A stretch of 64,000 nucleotides of DNA from Actinocrispum wychmicini (GTDB taxonomy: Bacteria; Actinomycetota; Actinomycetes; Mycobacteriales; Pseudonocardiaceae): NCBI RefSeq assembly GCF_004345645.1, contig NZ_SLWS01000008.1, positions 124,001 through 188,000 of the forward strand, in the 5' to 3' direction. Within the stretch, counting starts at the first letter, position 1. Each line of letters begins with the position of its first letter. The notes beneath the pieces were generated by a model. It ran no database searches and had not been told where the DNA came from. It was given only the letters and a program-made list of their open reading frames with translations. Positions 33,209-43,200 of this stretch are shown piece by piece. Position numbers and translations under genes: made by a program.

Positions 33209-34815
33209 TACTGGACGAAGCCCGCGGTGTCGAACCGCATGATGAAGTCGGCGTACATCTTGACCCCGCCGACCTTGTCGCTGAGCCCGATCAGGTTCTT
33301 CGCCCGGTACAGGTAGATCAACGGCGAGTCCTGTTGGATCTTCGCGATGACCTTGCCGTAGAGCTCCCGGCGCGCGGCCACGTCCTGGGTCGCCCGCGCG
33401 TCGTTCAGCCACTGGTCGACCTGGGGGTTGGAGTAGCCGGCGATGTTCTGCGAGCCCTTGGTCTGCACGAACGTGGTGATGTTGCCGTCCGCGTCGATCC
33501 GGCCGGACCAGCCGATCCGGAACATCTGGTACTTGCCGGCGTCGGTCAGGTCGAGCGAGCTGGCGAACTCGGTCGGCTCAAGCTGCACGTCGAACCCGCC
33601 GTCGGCGGCCATCGACTTGATCGCCTCGCCGACCCGCCGGTTGTCCGAGTCGTTCACCACGACCAGGCTGATCTTCACCGGGGTGGGCACGCCCGCGTCG
33701 GCAAGCAAGCGCTTGGCCGCCGCCGGATCGTGCTTCGGGCACGCCTGCGCCGCGTCCGACGAAAGCTGCGCGGCCGGGCTGATCGGGCCGCACGCCGGGC
33801 TGTACACGCCACGGAAGACCGTCTTGGTGATCGCCTCCCGGTCGATGCTCATCGCGAACGCCTGACGGATCCGCGCGTCGGTCGCCATCGGGCTGACGAC
33901 GGGCGCGGCGAGCGTGCCGGGGGTCTGGCCGACCCCGTTCGCGTTGCCCACGTTGACCGTGATGCCCTGGTAGCCCAGGGACTCGGTGCTGAGCAGGCGC
34001 AGGTTCGGGATGGACTTGAGCTCCTCGACGTTGATCGGGCTGACGTTGAACTGGATGTCGATGTCGCCGGAGCGGAGGTTGTTGAAACTGGTGGTGGGGT
34101 CGGCGACGGTCTTGTAGACGATCTTGTCCAGCTTGACGTTCGCCGCGTTGTAGTAGTTCGGGTCCTTGACCACCTCGGTGCGGTCCTGGGCGACCCGGGT
34201 GGCGAACTTGAACGGCCCGATGCACACCGGCGCGGTGCCGAAGTCCGGGGTCTTGGCCAGGGCGGCCGGTGACATGATCATCCCGGCCCGGTCGGCGAGC
34301 TGCGACACCAACGGCGAGAACGGCTGGGACAGGTGCAGGGCGACGGTGGCCGGGTCGACCACGGTGACGTCGGTGAGCGGGCCGAGTTCGCTCTTGCGCT
34401 GCGACCCGGTGAGGGTGCGGTGCCGGTCGAGCGAGGTCTTCACCGCGGCGGCGTCCATCACCGTGCCGTCGGCGAACTTCAGGCCGGTGCGCAGCTTGAT
34501 CGTCACGGTCTTGCCGTCCGGGGAAACGTCCGGCAGCGCGGCGGCCAGTTGCGGGACCAGGGTGAGCTTCTCGTCGGCCTCGTACAGCTTCTCGCAGATG
34601 GCCTGGAAGACCTCGCGGCCGACCAGGGTGCGGGACAGGGACGGGTCGAGCTTGTCGGGTTCGCCGTTGAGGGCGACCCGTAATGTGCCGCCCGACCTGA
34701 TCGGGCGGGTGTCGGTGCTGGGCTGCTGTGGGGGCGCTTGCCCGTTGTTGATCGTGCCACAGCCGGTGAGCAGGGTGAAGGCGATCGCGGTGATCAGAAC
34801 GCGTGACGCTGTCAT
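33208..34815 (-). CDS. Peptide-binding lipoprotein, solute-binding family 5
   Basis: 535 residues from the ATG at 34815 with GGGAGG upstream. The signal peptide MTASRVLITAIAFTLLTGC has a lipobox ending in Cys19. The mature chain shows the family 5 pattern: GGTLRVALNGEPDKLDPSLS, LRTGLKFADGTVMDAAAVK, NYYNAANVKLDKIVYK and IRQAFAMSIDREAI. First gene of the operon DppA-B-C-D-F-like; it captures peptides or related nitrogenous solutes outside the membrane. Its promoter region is shared with the divergent APC permease and contains a perfect palindrome at 34923-34938. Confidence 0.93.
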   Translation of the reverse strand: MTASRVLITAIAFTLLTGCGTINNGQAPPQQPSTDTRPIRSGGTLRVALNGEPDKLDPSLSRTLVGREVFQAICEKLYEADEKLTLVPQLAAALPDVSPDGKTVTIKLRTGLKFADGTVMDAAAVKTSLDRHRTLTGSQRKSELGPLTDVTVVDPATVALHLSQPFSPLVSQLADRAGMIMSPAALAKTPDFGTAPVCIGPFKFATRVAQDRTEVVKDPNYYNAANVKLDKIVYKTVADPTTSFNNLRSGDIDIQFNVSPINVEELKSIPNLRLLSTESLGYQGITVNVGNANGVGQTPGTLAAPVVSPMATDARIRQAFAMSIDREAITKTVFRGVYSPACGPISPAAQLSSDAAQACPKHDPAAAKRLLADAGVPTPVKISLVVVNDSDNRRVGEAIKSMAADGGFDVQLEPTEFASSLDLTDAGKYQMFRIGWSGRIDADGNITTFVQTKGSQNIAGYSNPQVDQWLNDARATQDVAARRELYGKVIAKIQQDSPLIYLYRAKNLIGLSDKVGGVKMYADFIMRFDTAGFVQ

Positions 34816-34922
34816 GGCGCCTCCCAGGGGAATCGGCCCACCATACTGCATACAATCGATGGTCGACAGACCCGTGAGTAGGCCCGGTGGCCACCCGTTA
34901 TTCACACAGATCGTCGCTTGTG

Positions 34923-34938
34923 GTGGGACCGGTCCCAC
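34923..34938. promoter_or_regulatory. Perfect 16-bp palindrome in divergent promoter region
   Basis: GTGGGACCGGTCCCAC reads the same on both strands. It lies 108 bases upstream of the peptide-binding protein start and 38 bases before the APC permease GTG at 34976. It looks like an operator for both transport operons; no regulator gene is adjacent. Confidence 0.6.
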
Positions 34939-34975
34939 TCCTAAGGTCGGCTCAGCCGGGTGAGGGGTGATCATC

Positions 34976-36424
34976 GTGGACACTGACACAGCCGTCGATC
35001 AGCCTGAGTTACGCCGCAACGCGATTGGCCTGCGCGAGATGCTGTTCCAGAGCGTCACCGCGATGGCGCCCGGCGCGGCGATCGCCGCGTCGATCCCATC
35101 CGGAGCCGCGTTCGCCGGCGGCGCGCTGCCGCTGTCGGTGCTCGTCGCGCTCGTCGCGTGCCTGTTCGCCGCTCTGTCCATTGCGGAGCTTGCCCGGCAT
35201 CTGCCCGGCGCGGGATCCGTGGCCACGTACACGACCCGAGGACTGCACCCGACCTTGGGCTTCCTGGTGGCGTGGGGATACGTGTTCGTCGAAGCGCTGG
35301 TGCCGACCCTGCTGTTCATCCAGTTGGGGTACACCGTGGCCGACACGCTGCACGCCGAGTGGAACTCCTACCCGGACAGCCTGTGGTGGCCATGGGCGTT
35401 GCTGGGCTCGGTGATCATCACCGTCGTCGGGTATCGCGGCGTGCGCTCGTCCGCGCGGCTGGGCACGATCCTCGGCGCGTTCGAGATCATCGTTTTCGTT
35501 GCCCTCGCGGTGATGCTGATCGTCAAGGCCGGCGGCGCGAACACCCTGTCCGTCTTCACCACGGCGCACACACCGGACGCCTATCCGGGGATCACCGGGG
35601 TGATCGCCGGCTCGGTGTACACGGTGTTGGCGTTCGGCGGGTTCGAGGCCGCCGCACCGCTCGCCGAGGAGGCGAAGCTGCCGCGGCAGACGGTCCGGCG
35701 GGCGGTCGTCGGCGCCACCATCGGCATCGGCCTGATCTACATCCTCACCACGTACGCGGCGGCCGTGTTCGTCGGACCGGACAACTTCTCCGCGTTCGGC
35801 ATCGAAGGCCCACAGTCGTGGGCGGGCATCTCGCGGGCGTCGTTCGGCCTGTTCTGGATCCTGGTGTTCCTGGCCGTGGTGAACTCGGCGATCGCCAACG
35901 CCAACGCCGGCGCCAACGTCTCCACCCGCACCGCGTTCGCGCTGGCCCGCGTCGGCGTCTTCCCGCGCGCGCTCCGCCACGTACATTCGTCGTTCCGCTC
36001 GCCCACCACGGCGATCTGGACCCAGTTCGTGATCACGCTCGTGACCTTGCCGCTCGCGTTCGTGTTCACCGTCAGAGACGCCTTCTACCTCCTGGCGACC
36101 ATCGTCGTCGTGGTCATCGCGTCGGTGTACATCGTGGTCAACGCGGCGTGCGTCGGCTTCTTCGCCCGGGTCCGGCGGGACGAGTTCAACTGGCTGCGCC
36201 ACCTGGTGCTGCCGCTGCTGGGGATGGCCGCGTTCGTGCCGGCCCTGCTGACCGCGGCGGGCATCCCGGTGTTCTCGTTCGTCACCCCGCTGACCCCGCC
36301 GGTGTCGTACGCGGGGATCATCGTCGGCGTGTGGATGCTGCTCGGCATCGCCTACCTGGTGTATCTGTGGACACGTCACCGGCAACGCGTGATCGACACC
36401 GGGCTCGTGGAGGAGCGACTATGA
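34976..36424 (+). CDS. APC-family amino acid/amine permease
   Basis: 482 residues from the GTG at 34976, preferred over 34967 because GAGGGG then sits 8 bases upstream. About 12 membrane segments; the N-terminal LREMLFQSVTAMAPGAAIAASI and later GFEAAAPLAEEAKLPRQTVRRAV belong to the APC superfamily branch typical of actinobacterial uptake systems. Its stop overlaps the ATG of the acetamidase/formamidase gene, so uptake and hydrolysis of an amide or amine are probably linked. Confidence 0.9.
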   Translation: MDTDTAVDQPELRRNAIGLREMLFQSVTAMAPGAAIAASIPSGAAFAGGALPLSVLVALVACLFAALSIAELARHLPGAGSVATYTTRGLHPTLGFLVAWGYVFVEALVPTLLFIQLGYTVADTLHAEWNSYPDSLWWPWALLGSVIITVVGYRGVRSSARLGTILGAFEIIVFVALAVMLIVKAGGANTLSVFTTAHTPDAYPGITGVIAGSVYTVLAFGGFEAAAPLAEEAKLPRQTVRRAVVGATIGIGLIYILTTYAAAVFVGPDNFSAFGIEGPQSWAGISRASFGLFWILVFLAVVNSAIANANAGANVSTRTAFALARVGVFPRALRHVHSSFRSPTTAIWTQFVITLVTLPLAFVFTVRDAFYLLATIVVVVIASVYIVVNAACVGFFARVRRDEFNWLRHLVLPLLGMAAFVPALLTAAGIPVFSFVTPLTPPVSYAGIIVGVWMLLGIAYLVYLWTRHRQRVIDTGLVEERL

Positions 36425-37431
36425 CCGACGTGCTGACTGTCCGTCCCTCGTTCGACCAGTATGTCTGGACGTTCGGCGGCGCGGCCCCGTTGGCACGGAT
36501 CAAACCCGGCACAGTCCTGGACGTCTTCACCGAGGACTGCTTCGCCGGCCGGGTCCGTTCGGAACGCGACCTGGTGTCCGAGGTCTGCGAGTTCCCCTTC
36601 CTCAACCCCCAAACCGGTCCCTTCTACATCGAAGGCGCCGAACCAGGCGACACGGTGGCGGTGCACTTCGTCTCGATCGAACCGGCCCGAGACTGGGCCG
36701 CGTCCACCACAGTGCCCCTGTTCGGCGCCTTGACCTCCACCCACACCACCGCGACCCTGCAACCCCCACTGCCGGAACGGGTCTGGATCTGGGCCCTCGA
36801 CCGGGCGCGCCGCACCTGCACGTTCACCGCCCGCGACAACGACATAACCGTCGAACTGCCCATGGACCCCATGCACGGCACAGTCGGCGTGGCGCCGCCC
36901 AACCTGGAGGTCCGGTCAGCCCTGGTCCCCGACCTGCACGGCGGCAACATGGACACCCCGGAGATGCGCGCGGGCGTCACCTGCTACCTCGGCGTCAACG
37001 TGGCAGGCGCCCTGCTGAGCTTCGGCGACGGCCACGCCCGCCAAGGCGAAGGAGAAACCTGCGGCGTAGCAGTGGAAACAGCGATGAACACCATCGTCAT
37101 AGTGGACCTGATCAAAGGCCGCGCAACCCCATGGCCCCGAATCGAGTCGGACACCCACATCATGTCCGTGGGCTCCGCGCGACCACTTGAGGACGCGTTC
37201 CGGATCGCCCAGCTCGATCTCGTCCAGTGGGTCGCCGCCGGCCGTGGTCTGTCCGAAATGGACGCCTATCAACTGCTGTCCCAGGCGGTCGAGTCACCGT
37301 TGGCGAACGTCTGCGACACGAACTACTCCTCGGTGGCCAAGGTCCGCAAGGCATGGCTGCCGCCGGCCACCTCGGACGACTCCGTCCACGCCCGGTTGCG
37401 CGCCCAGGCTGCGGAGTACCGCGCCTCGTAG
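36421..37431 (+). CDS. Acetamidase/formamidase family protein
   Basis: 336 residues from an ATG that overlaps the permease stop (ATGA). The PF03069-type sequence is clear: GTVLDVFTEDCFAGRV near residue 35, NPQTGPFYIEGAEPGDTVAVH, MHGTVGVAP, and DLHGGNMDTPEMRAG with a metal-ligand-like His, then LSFGDGHARQGEGE. Members release ammonia from formamide, acetamide or similar amides. Its last 109 bases overlap the end of the convergent MIO lyase gene, yet both C-termini look normal. Confidence 0.9.
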   Translation: MTDVLTVRPSFDQYVWTFGGAAPLARIKPGTVLDVFTEDCFAGRVRSERDLVSEVCEFPFLNPQTGPFYIEGAEPGDTVAVHFVSIEPARDWAASTTVPLFGALTSTHTTATLQPPLPERVWIWALDRARRTCTFTARDNDITVELPMDPMHGTVGVAPPNLEVRSALVPDLHGGNMDTPEMRAGVTCYLGVNVAGALLSFGDGHARQGEGETCGVAVETAMNTIVIVDLIKGRATPWPRIESDTHIMSVGSARPLEDAFRIAQLDLVQWVAAGRGLSEMDAYQLLSQAVESPLANVCDTNYSSVAKVRKAWLPPATSDDSVHARLRAQAAEYRAS

Positions 37432-38969
37432 TTGTCCAGCAGCACGGACTTCACGCGTTCCACGAACAGGTGGACCGGTTCCTGGTCCTCGAACGGCTCG
37501 GTCCGGTCGGCGAGCGTGGCGTACCAGTCGGCACAGGAGGCGCTGAAGTCGTCCGGGCCCACGATGGACACCGCCTGGAAGCACGCGGAACCCAGGACCG
37601 CCAGGATGTTCTCCACGTTGTCGCACAGCCGCGCGCAGCGCCGGGCCGCGTTCAGGCCCATGCTGACCACGTCCTGGTTGCCGCCGTTGGAGGGAATGGA
37701 CTTGATCGACGCGGGGACGGCGATGTCGAGGTTCTCCGACGCGATGCTCGTCGCGAGATACTGCGCACCCATCAGGCCGCAGCCGAGGCCGCTGTCCCCG
37801 CGGACCAGGAAGTCCGGCAGGTCCCCGTTCAGGTGTGGCGAGAGGATCCGGTCGACCTGCCGCTCGGCCAGCACCCCGATCTCGGCCAGCGCGACCGCCA
37901 GGTAGTCGGCGGCCATCGCGATGTACTGACCGTGGAAGTTGCCGCCGTGGAACGACTCTTCGGCGGTCTGGAAGATGAGCGGGTTGTCGTTGCACGAGTT
38001 CAGCTCCCGCTCGACGACGTCCCGGCAGAAGTCGAACGTGTCCAGCACCGGGCCGAGGATCTGCGGGATGCACCGCAACGTGTACGCGTTCTGGATCATC
38101 ACGCCGGTGTCGACGACATCCTGGGCGTCACCCCGGCGGTCCGCCATCGCGGCCATCAGGTCGACGTGCCGGGTGACCCGCTTGCTGCCCTGGAGCAGGC
38201 TCCGGAGCACCGCCGCCACGGCAATCTGCCCGTGATGGCCTTTGAGTTCGTGGCCACGCTCGTCGAACGCCCGGGTCGAGCCGCCGAGGACCTGGACGAG
38301 CACGGCGGACAGGGAGATCGCGATGTCGAGCAGGCGGTAGCCGCGCATCAGCGACATGGCGGCGACACCGGTCATCGCCGACGTGCCGTTGACGAGTGCC
38401 AAGCCCTCCTTGTATCCGAGGCGGACGGGCGCGAGGCCACGGCCGGCGAGCGCGCTCGCGCCGTCGGTCCGGACGCCGTCGACGATGGCCTCGCCGGCCC
38501 CGCACAGCACGAGGGCGAGGTGACTCAGCGGGGCCAGGTCGCCGCTCGCGCCGAGCGACCCCTGCTGCGGGATCAGCGGGTGGATCCCCTGGTTGAGCAG
38601 GTCCGTCAGGAGGACGACCGTGGCCGGGCTCACCCCCGAGTATCCCTTGAGGAAGCAGTTGAGCCTGGCCAGCATGATCGCCCGGGTGACGTCCTCGGCG
38701 AAGAAGCCACCGGCGCCGGCCGCGTGCCCGCGCAGCAGGTTCACCTGTAACGTCTCGGCGAACCGCGGCGGCACAGCCATGTGCACGGTCTCGCCGAATC
38801 CGGTGTTCACGCCGTACATCGGGTAGCCGCGAGCGCCCCAGTCCTGAACCCGTTGGTGCGCGGTGTTCACCCGGTCCAGAGCGGCCGGATCGAGTTCGAC
38901 CGTCGCCCGGCCGATCGCGACGTGCTCGACATCCAGAACAGACAGGTCGTTCCCCGAAAGCAGAACCAT
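37323..38969 (-). CDS. MIO-type aromatic amino acid ammonia-lyase or 2,3-aminomutase
   Basis: 548 residues. The autocatalytic MIO cofactor triad Ala141-Ser142-Gly143 lies in GSLGASGDLAPLSH, and the catalytic Tyr52 in YGVNTGFG. At the ring-selectivity pair, where histidase and SgTAM have Ser-His, this protein has Gly81-His82. The later loop reads SNGGNQDVVSMG, the form of tyrosine/phenylalanine lyases and aminomutases, not the NQE form of histidases as I know it. So cinnamate/coumarate or a beta-aryl-beta-amino acid is the likely product. It lies in the same orientation as the MFS and NRPS genes (35 bases from the MFS gene). The 3' end overlaps the amidase gene by 109 bases. Confidence 0.85.
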   Translation of the reverse strand: MVLLSGNDLSVLDVEHVAIGRATVELDPAALDRVNTAHQRVQDWGARGYPMYGVNTGFGETVHMAVPPRFAETLQVNLLRGHAAGAGGFFAEDVTRAIMLARLNCFLKGYSGVSPATVVLLTDLLNQGIHPLIPQQGSLGASGDLAPLSHLALVLCGAGEAIVDGVRTDGASALAGRGLAPVRLGYKEGLALVNGTSAMTGVAAMSLMRGYRLLDIAISLSAVLVQVLGGSTRAFDERGHELKGHHGQIAVAAVLRSLLQGSKRVTRHVDLMAAMADRRGDAQDVVDTGVMIQNAYTLRCIPQILGPVLDTFDFCRDVVERELNSCNDNPLIFQTAEESFHGGNFHGQYIAMAADYLAVALAEIGVLAERQVDRILSPHLNGDLPDFLVRGDSGLGCGLMGAQYLATSIASENLDIAVPASIKSIPSNGGNQDVVSMGLNAARRCARLCDNVENILAVLGSACFQAVSIVGPDDFSASCADWYATLADRTEPFEDQEPVHLFVERVKSVLLDNYEARYSAAWARNRAWTESSEVAGGSHALRTLATEE

Positions 38970-39004
38970 GGTGCCGAAGTCCCCTCTTCAGGCGCGGTAG
39001 CGCA

Positions 39005-40234
39005 CTACCGTGCGATGTTTCGTTCGAGCGGTTGCCGCATGCGGCGGAAGGCAGGGTTGAGCCAGATGATCACGGTGACGATCGTGAACAGGCCGGTGGC
39101 CGCGAACAGCGCGGACTGGGTGCTGACCGACTGGAGCGCGTAACCGGCGACCAGCGTGCCGAGCGGGCTGGCCGCGAACGACAGCGACCTGCCGATGCCG
39201 ATGACCCGGCCGCGTAGCTCGTCCGGCACGCGTTCGTGCACGGTCGTGAAGATGAGCGGGTTGATCGGGCCGGAGACGAGTCCGGAGCAGAAGAAGGCGA
39301 TCGCGGCGGTGAGGAGGGTCGGCGCGACGCTCAGGCCGCCGATGCTCAGTGTCAGCGCCAGGAAGGACAGCAGGAAGGTCGGCCGCCGCGGCAGGCGTGG
39401 CGCCAGGACGGCGAACAGCAGTGCGCCGATCAGCCCGCCGAGCGCGTTGGCCCCGAACAACAGCCCGAGGTCGACCGCGCTCTGGTAGGTGCGCGACACG
39501 TGCACCGGAAGGACCACACCGAAGAGCGGGCCTTCGATGAAGTTGACCAGGATGAGGCTGAGGGTGATGGCGAGGATCAGCTTGTCCCGCACGGTGTAGG
39601 CGAACCCGCCGGCCAGTTCGCCCAGGTACGACCGCAGCGACACGCCGGCCTTGACTCGGCCGCGGGCGGGTGTCGAGGCCATGAGCGCCGCGGACAGCAG
39701 GAAACTGCCAGCGTCGATCCAGAGGGCGTTGGCCGGGCCCACCAGGGCGATCATGACGCCGGCCGAGGGTGAGCCGACCACCGACGACAACCGGACCACC
39801 ATGGACCATCCGGAGTTGACCCGGTCGAGGCGCGCACCGGCGGCCGAGGCGAGGTCGGGCAGCAGGCTGATCCGGGCTGTCCCGCCCAGGGAGTCGCTGA
39901 ACCCGCGGACCGCCGCGAGCGCGACGACCAGCCAGAGCGGGATGCCCGTCAGGAGGTACACGGCCGGAATGGCGGCCGTGGCGACGCCGCTCAGCAGGTC
40001 CGCGACGACGCTCATCGTCCGGTGCCCCAAGCGGTCCACAACCGGGCCGCCGACCACGCCGGCCAGCACCATGGCCGTGACGCCGGCGAAGCCGACGAGC
40101 CCGGTCGACGCCGGACTGCCGGTGGTGGCGAGGACGAACCACGGCAACGCGACGAAGCTGACGGCGCTGCCCGTCAGGGAAAGACCATTCGCGACGAACA
40201 GTGTCAGGAGCGGTCGGACTGAACGCGTGGCCAT
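39005..40234 (-). CDS. MFS transporter, probable peptide exporter
   Basis: 409 residues, about 12 membrane segments, MFS_1/MFS_3 type with VVGGPVVDRLGHRTMSVVADL as the loop 2-3 motif and VHERVPDELRGRVIGIGRS in the second half. The start is one base past the NRPS stop, so it is transcribed with the NRPS and is the best candidate for exporting its product or giving self-resistance. Confidence 0.9.
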   Translation of the reverse strand: MATRSVRPLLTLFVANGLSLTGSAVSFVALPWFVLATTGSPASTGLVGFAGVTAMVLAGVVGGPVVDRLGHRTMSVVADLLSGVATAAIPAVYLLTGIPLWLVVALAAVRGFSDSLGGTARISLLPDLASAAGARLDRVNSGWSMVVRLSSVVGSPSAGVMIALVGPANALWIDAGSFLLSAALMASTPARGRVKAGVSLRSYLGELAGGFAYTVRDKLILAITLSLILVNFIEGPLFGVVLPVHVSRTYQSAVDLGLLFGANALGGLIGALLFAVLAPRLPRRPTFLLSFLALTLSIGGLSVAPTLLTAAIAFFCSGLVSGPINPLIFTTVHERVPDELRGRVIGIGRSLSFAASPLGTLVAGYALQSVSTQSALFAATGLFTIVTVIIWLNPAFRRMRQPLERNIAR

Positions 40235-40235
40235 G

Positions 40236-43200
40236 TCACGCGGTCAGTCGTTTGTCGGCGGCCTGGATGAGCCGGCCGCACAGGTCGCCGACGTCCTTGA
40301 CGTTCTGGCCGACGAACATGGTGGCGTGCTCCCTCGCCGACCGATGGACGGTGACGGGTCCGTCCGCGAGCGCCTGCCACTGCGCCAGATAGTCCGGGAA
40401 GGACGTGCCGGAGATCTGGGACGGCCGTTGTTCGGAACTGTCAAGGCATTCGTCGCTGGCGATGAGCTGGATCGAGCCCGGGTACGGCCTTGCCTCGTAG
40501 TTCCGGTACCCGACGAGCATCGCCGCGGCAGCGTGCAACGCGGGCACGGTCTCCGGGCTCACGCTGGACTTGGCCCAGCCCATCTCGTCGAGCCAGCGGT
40601 CCAGGTCGGCCCGAGCGCCGGCCCGGTCCACACCACCGCCGAGAACCAGGCTCATCAACGCCGCCCCCCGGCGCAGCAACGCGATGTGTCGGTGATCCTT
40701 CGCCATCTGCGCCTGATCGCCGGGCAGCGACGGCTCGACGAGCAGCAACGGGTCGACCACTTCGCCCGCGACACCGAGTTGGCGCGCCATCTCGTAGGCG
40801 ATGACACCCCCGAAGGACCAGCCGAGCAGCGCGTACGGCCCGTCGGGCTGCCAGGTACGCATCTCCGAGACGTAGTGGGCGGCCATGTCCTCGATGCTGT
40901 CGTGCGGCCGGTGGCCGCGCGCCATCCCGGCCGGCTGGAACGCGAGAACCGGCTGGTCGGCGTCGGTCGCCTGGCACAGGCCGAGATACCACGCGACGCT
41001 GCCGCCACTGGGATGCACACAGAACAGGGGCCGCCGGGACCCGTCCGGCTTGAGACGCACCAGCGACGTGAACTGTCCGGGCCGGTCGGCGGGCCCGGTG
41101 GCACCGCCGTCCCGTTGCCTGTCCGCCAACGCGATGGCAAGGGCCACGACGGTCGGCCGTTCGTAGATGTCGGCCGGTTCGATGTGCAGCCCGGCGTCCG
41201 CCGCGAACCTGGCCGCCTGGATCGTCGCCAGCGAGTGGCCGCCGAGGTCAAAGAAGTTGTCGTGGATGCCGATGTGGTCGATGTGGAGGGTGCGGGTGAT
41301 GATCTCGCAGAGTTGGGCTTCGGTGGGGGTGCGTGGTGGCTGGTAGGTGTGTGGTTCGGTGCGTTGGGTGGTGGGTGCGGGCAGGAGCCGTCGGTCGACT
41401 TTGCCGCCGGGGCTGAGGGGGAGGGTGGTGAGGTGGGTGTAGCTGGTGGGGATCATGTACGGGGGCAGGGTTTGGGCGAGGTGTTGGCGTAGTTCGGTGG
41501 TGGTGGGTGGTTCGTGGTCGGGAACGAGGTAGGCGGCCAACTGCTTGTCGTCGTTGTGGTGGTGGACGGTGACGATGGTTTCGGTGATGTGGGGGTGGGT
41601 GAGGAGGTGGGCTTCGATTTCGCCGAGTTCGATGCGGTGGCCGCGGATTTTGACTTGGTGGTCGGTGCGGCCGAGGAATTCGAGGTTGCCGTTGGGGTGG
41701 AGTCGGGTGAGGTCGCCGGTGCGGTAGAGGCGTGCGCCTGGTTGGTGTGAGTGTGGGTCGGGGAGGAATTTTTCGGCGGTGTGGTGGGGGCGGTTGAGGT
41801 AGCCGCGGGTGACGCCGTCGCCGCCGATGTAGAGTTCGCCGATCACCCCAGTGGGTACGGGTTGTAGGTGTTGGTCGAGGACGTACATTTGGGTGTTGGC
41901 GATGGGTTTGCCGATCGAGACGGGTCGGTTGGTGTCCTGGTCTTCGGGGATCAGGTAAGTCGAGCAGCCGACGACTGTCTCGGTAGGACCGTATTCGTCG
42001 ATGATGCGCGCGTTCGGCGCTATGTTTCGCCACGCGAGCACGGTTTCTGCCTTGACTTCATCCGCGCCGACGACGTAGGTCCGTACGGAATCCAGCCGCG
42101 TGTGCTCTGGTAGGAGGGCTCGTAGTGCGTCGAGGTGGGAGGGGGTGATTTTGAGGAGGCTGAAGTCGTGGGGTTGTTGGAGGAGGTTGGCGAGGTGTTG
42201 GAGGGTTTTGTCGTGGGGGAGGAAGGTGACGTCTCGGCCGCCGAGGAGGGGGAGGAAGAGGTTGGGGATGCTGAGGTCGAAGGCGATGGAGCCGAGCATG
42301 GCGGCGCCTTGTTCGCCGGTGAGGCCGTAGCCGGTGGTGGCCCAGGTGAGGTAGTTGTTGAGGCCGTGGTGGTCGACCATGACGCCTTTGGGGCGTCCGG
42401 TGGAGCCTGAGGTGTAGATGATGTAGACGAGGTTGTCCGGACCGGCCAGCGGTGACGGATTGCTGGTGGGTTGTTCGGTGGGCCAGTCCTCGTCCAGGAA
42501 GAACAGCCGAGCTGTTGTTTCGGGCAGCCGGGCCAGGAGATCTCGCTGGGTGAGGATGATGGCGGTTCGGGTGTCGTGGAGCATGAACGCTTGGCGTTCG
42601 GCGGGGTGGTCAGGGTCCAACGGTAGGTAGGCGCCGCCTGCTTTGAGGATGGCGAGGAGGCCGATGAGCATTTCGGGGCGGTGTTCGACGCAGATGCCGA
42701 CGACGGTCTCGGGTCCGACTCCCCATGATCGCAGTTCGTGGGCGAGTTGGTTGGCTCGGGTGTTCAGTTCCCGGTAGGTGAGTCGTTGTTCGCCGAAGAC
42801 CACCGCGGTGGCGTTGGGTGTGCGGTTGACCTGGTCTTCGAACAACTCGTGGAAACAACGATCCCGCGGGTACGTGGTCACCGGTCCCCGCCCAACGGTC
42901 AGGATCTCCCGCCGCTCCACGTCTCCCAGGAGTTCGACTTCGCTGATCCGCACCTCGGGATCCCGCACGACCGCGCCGACCAGATTCAGGAAGTGCCCGG
43001 CCAGACGCCCGACTGTCGCCGCGGTGAACAGATCAGCGCTGTACTCGATTTCCGCGCCGAGTGGGCCGTCACCGTGGTCGGTGATGATCAGTGACAGGTC
43101 GTACTTCGCCTTCACCGCGTCGCGTGGCACGCGTTCGACACTGAGGTCGGGTACCAGCCGCCGCCAGGTGTCGTCCGGCGTCACGTCGTACTGGAAGAGA

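Noticed and set aside
37323..38969. Annotation as histidine ammonia-lyase (hutH)
   Set aside because: No hut genes nearby, the NQDVV loop is not histidase-like, and the context is an NRPS cluster.
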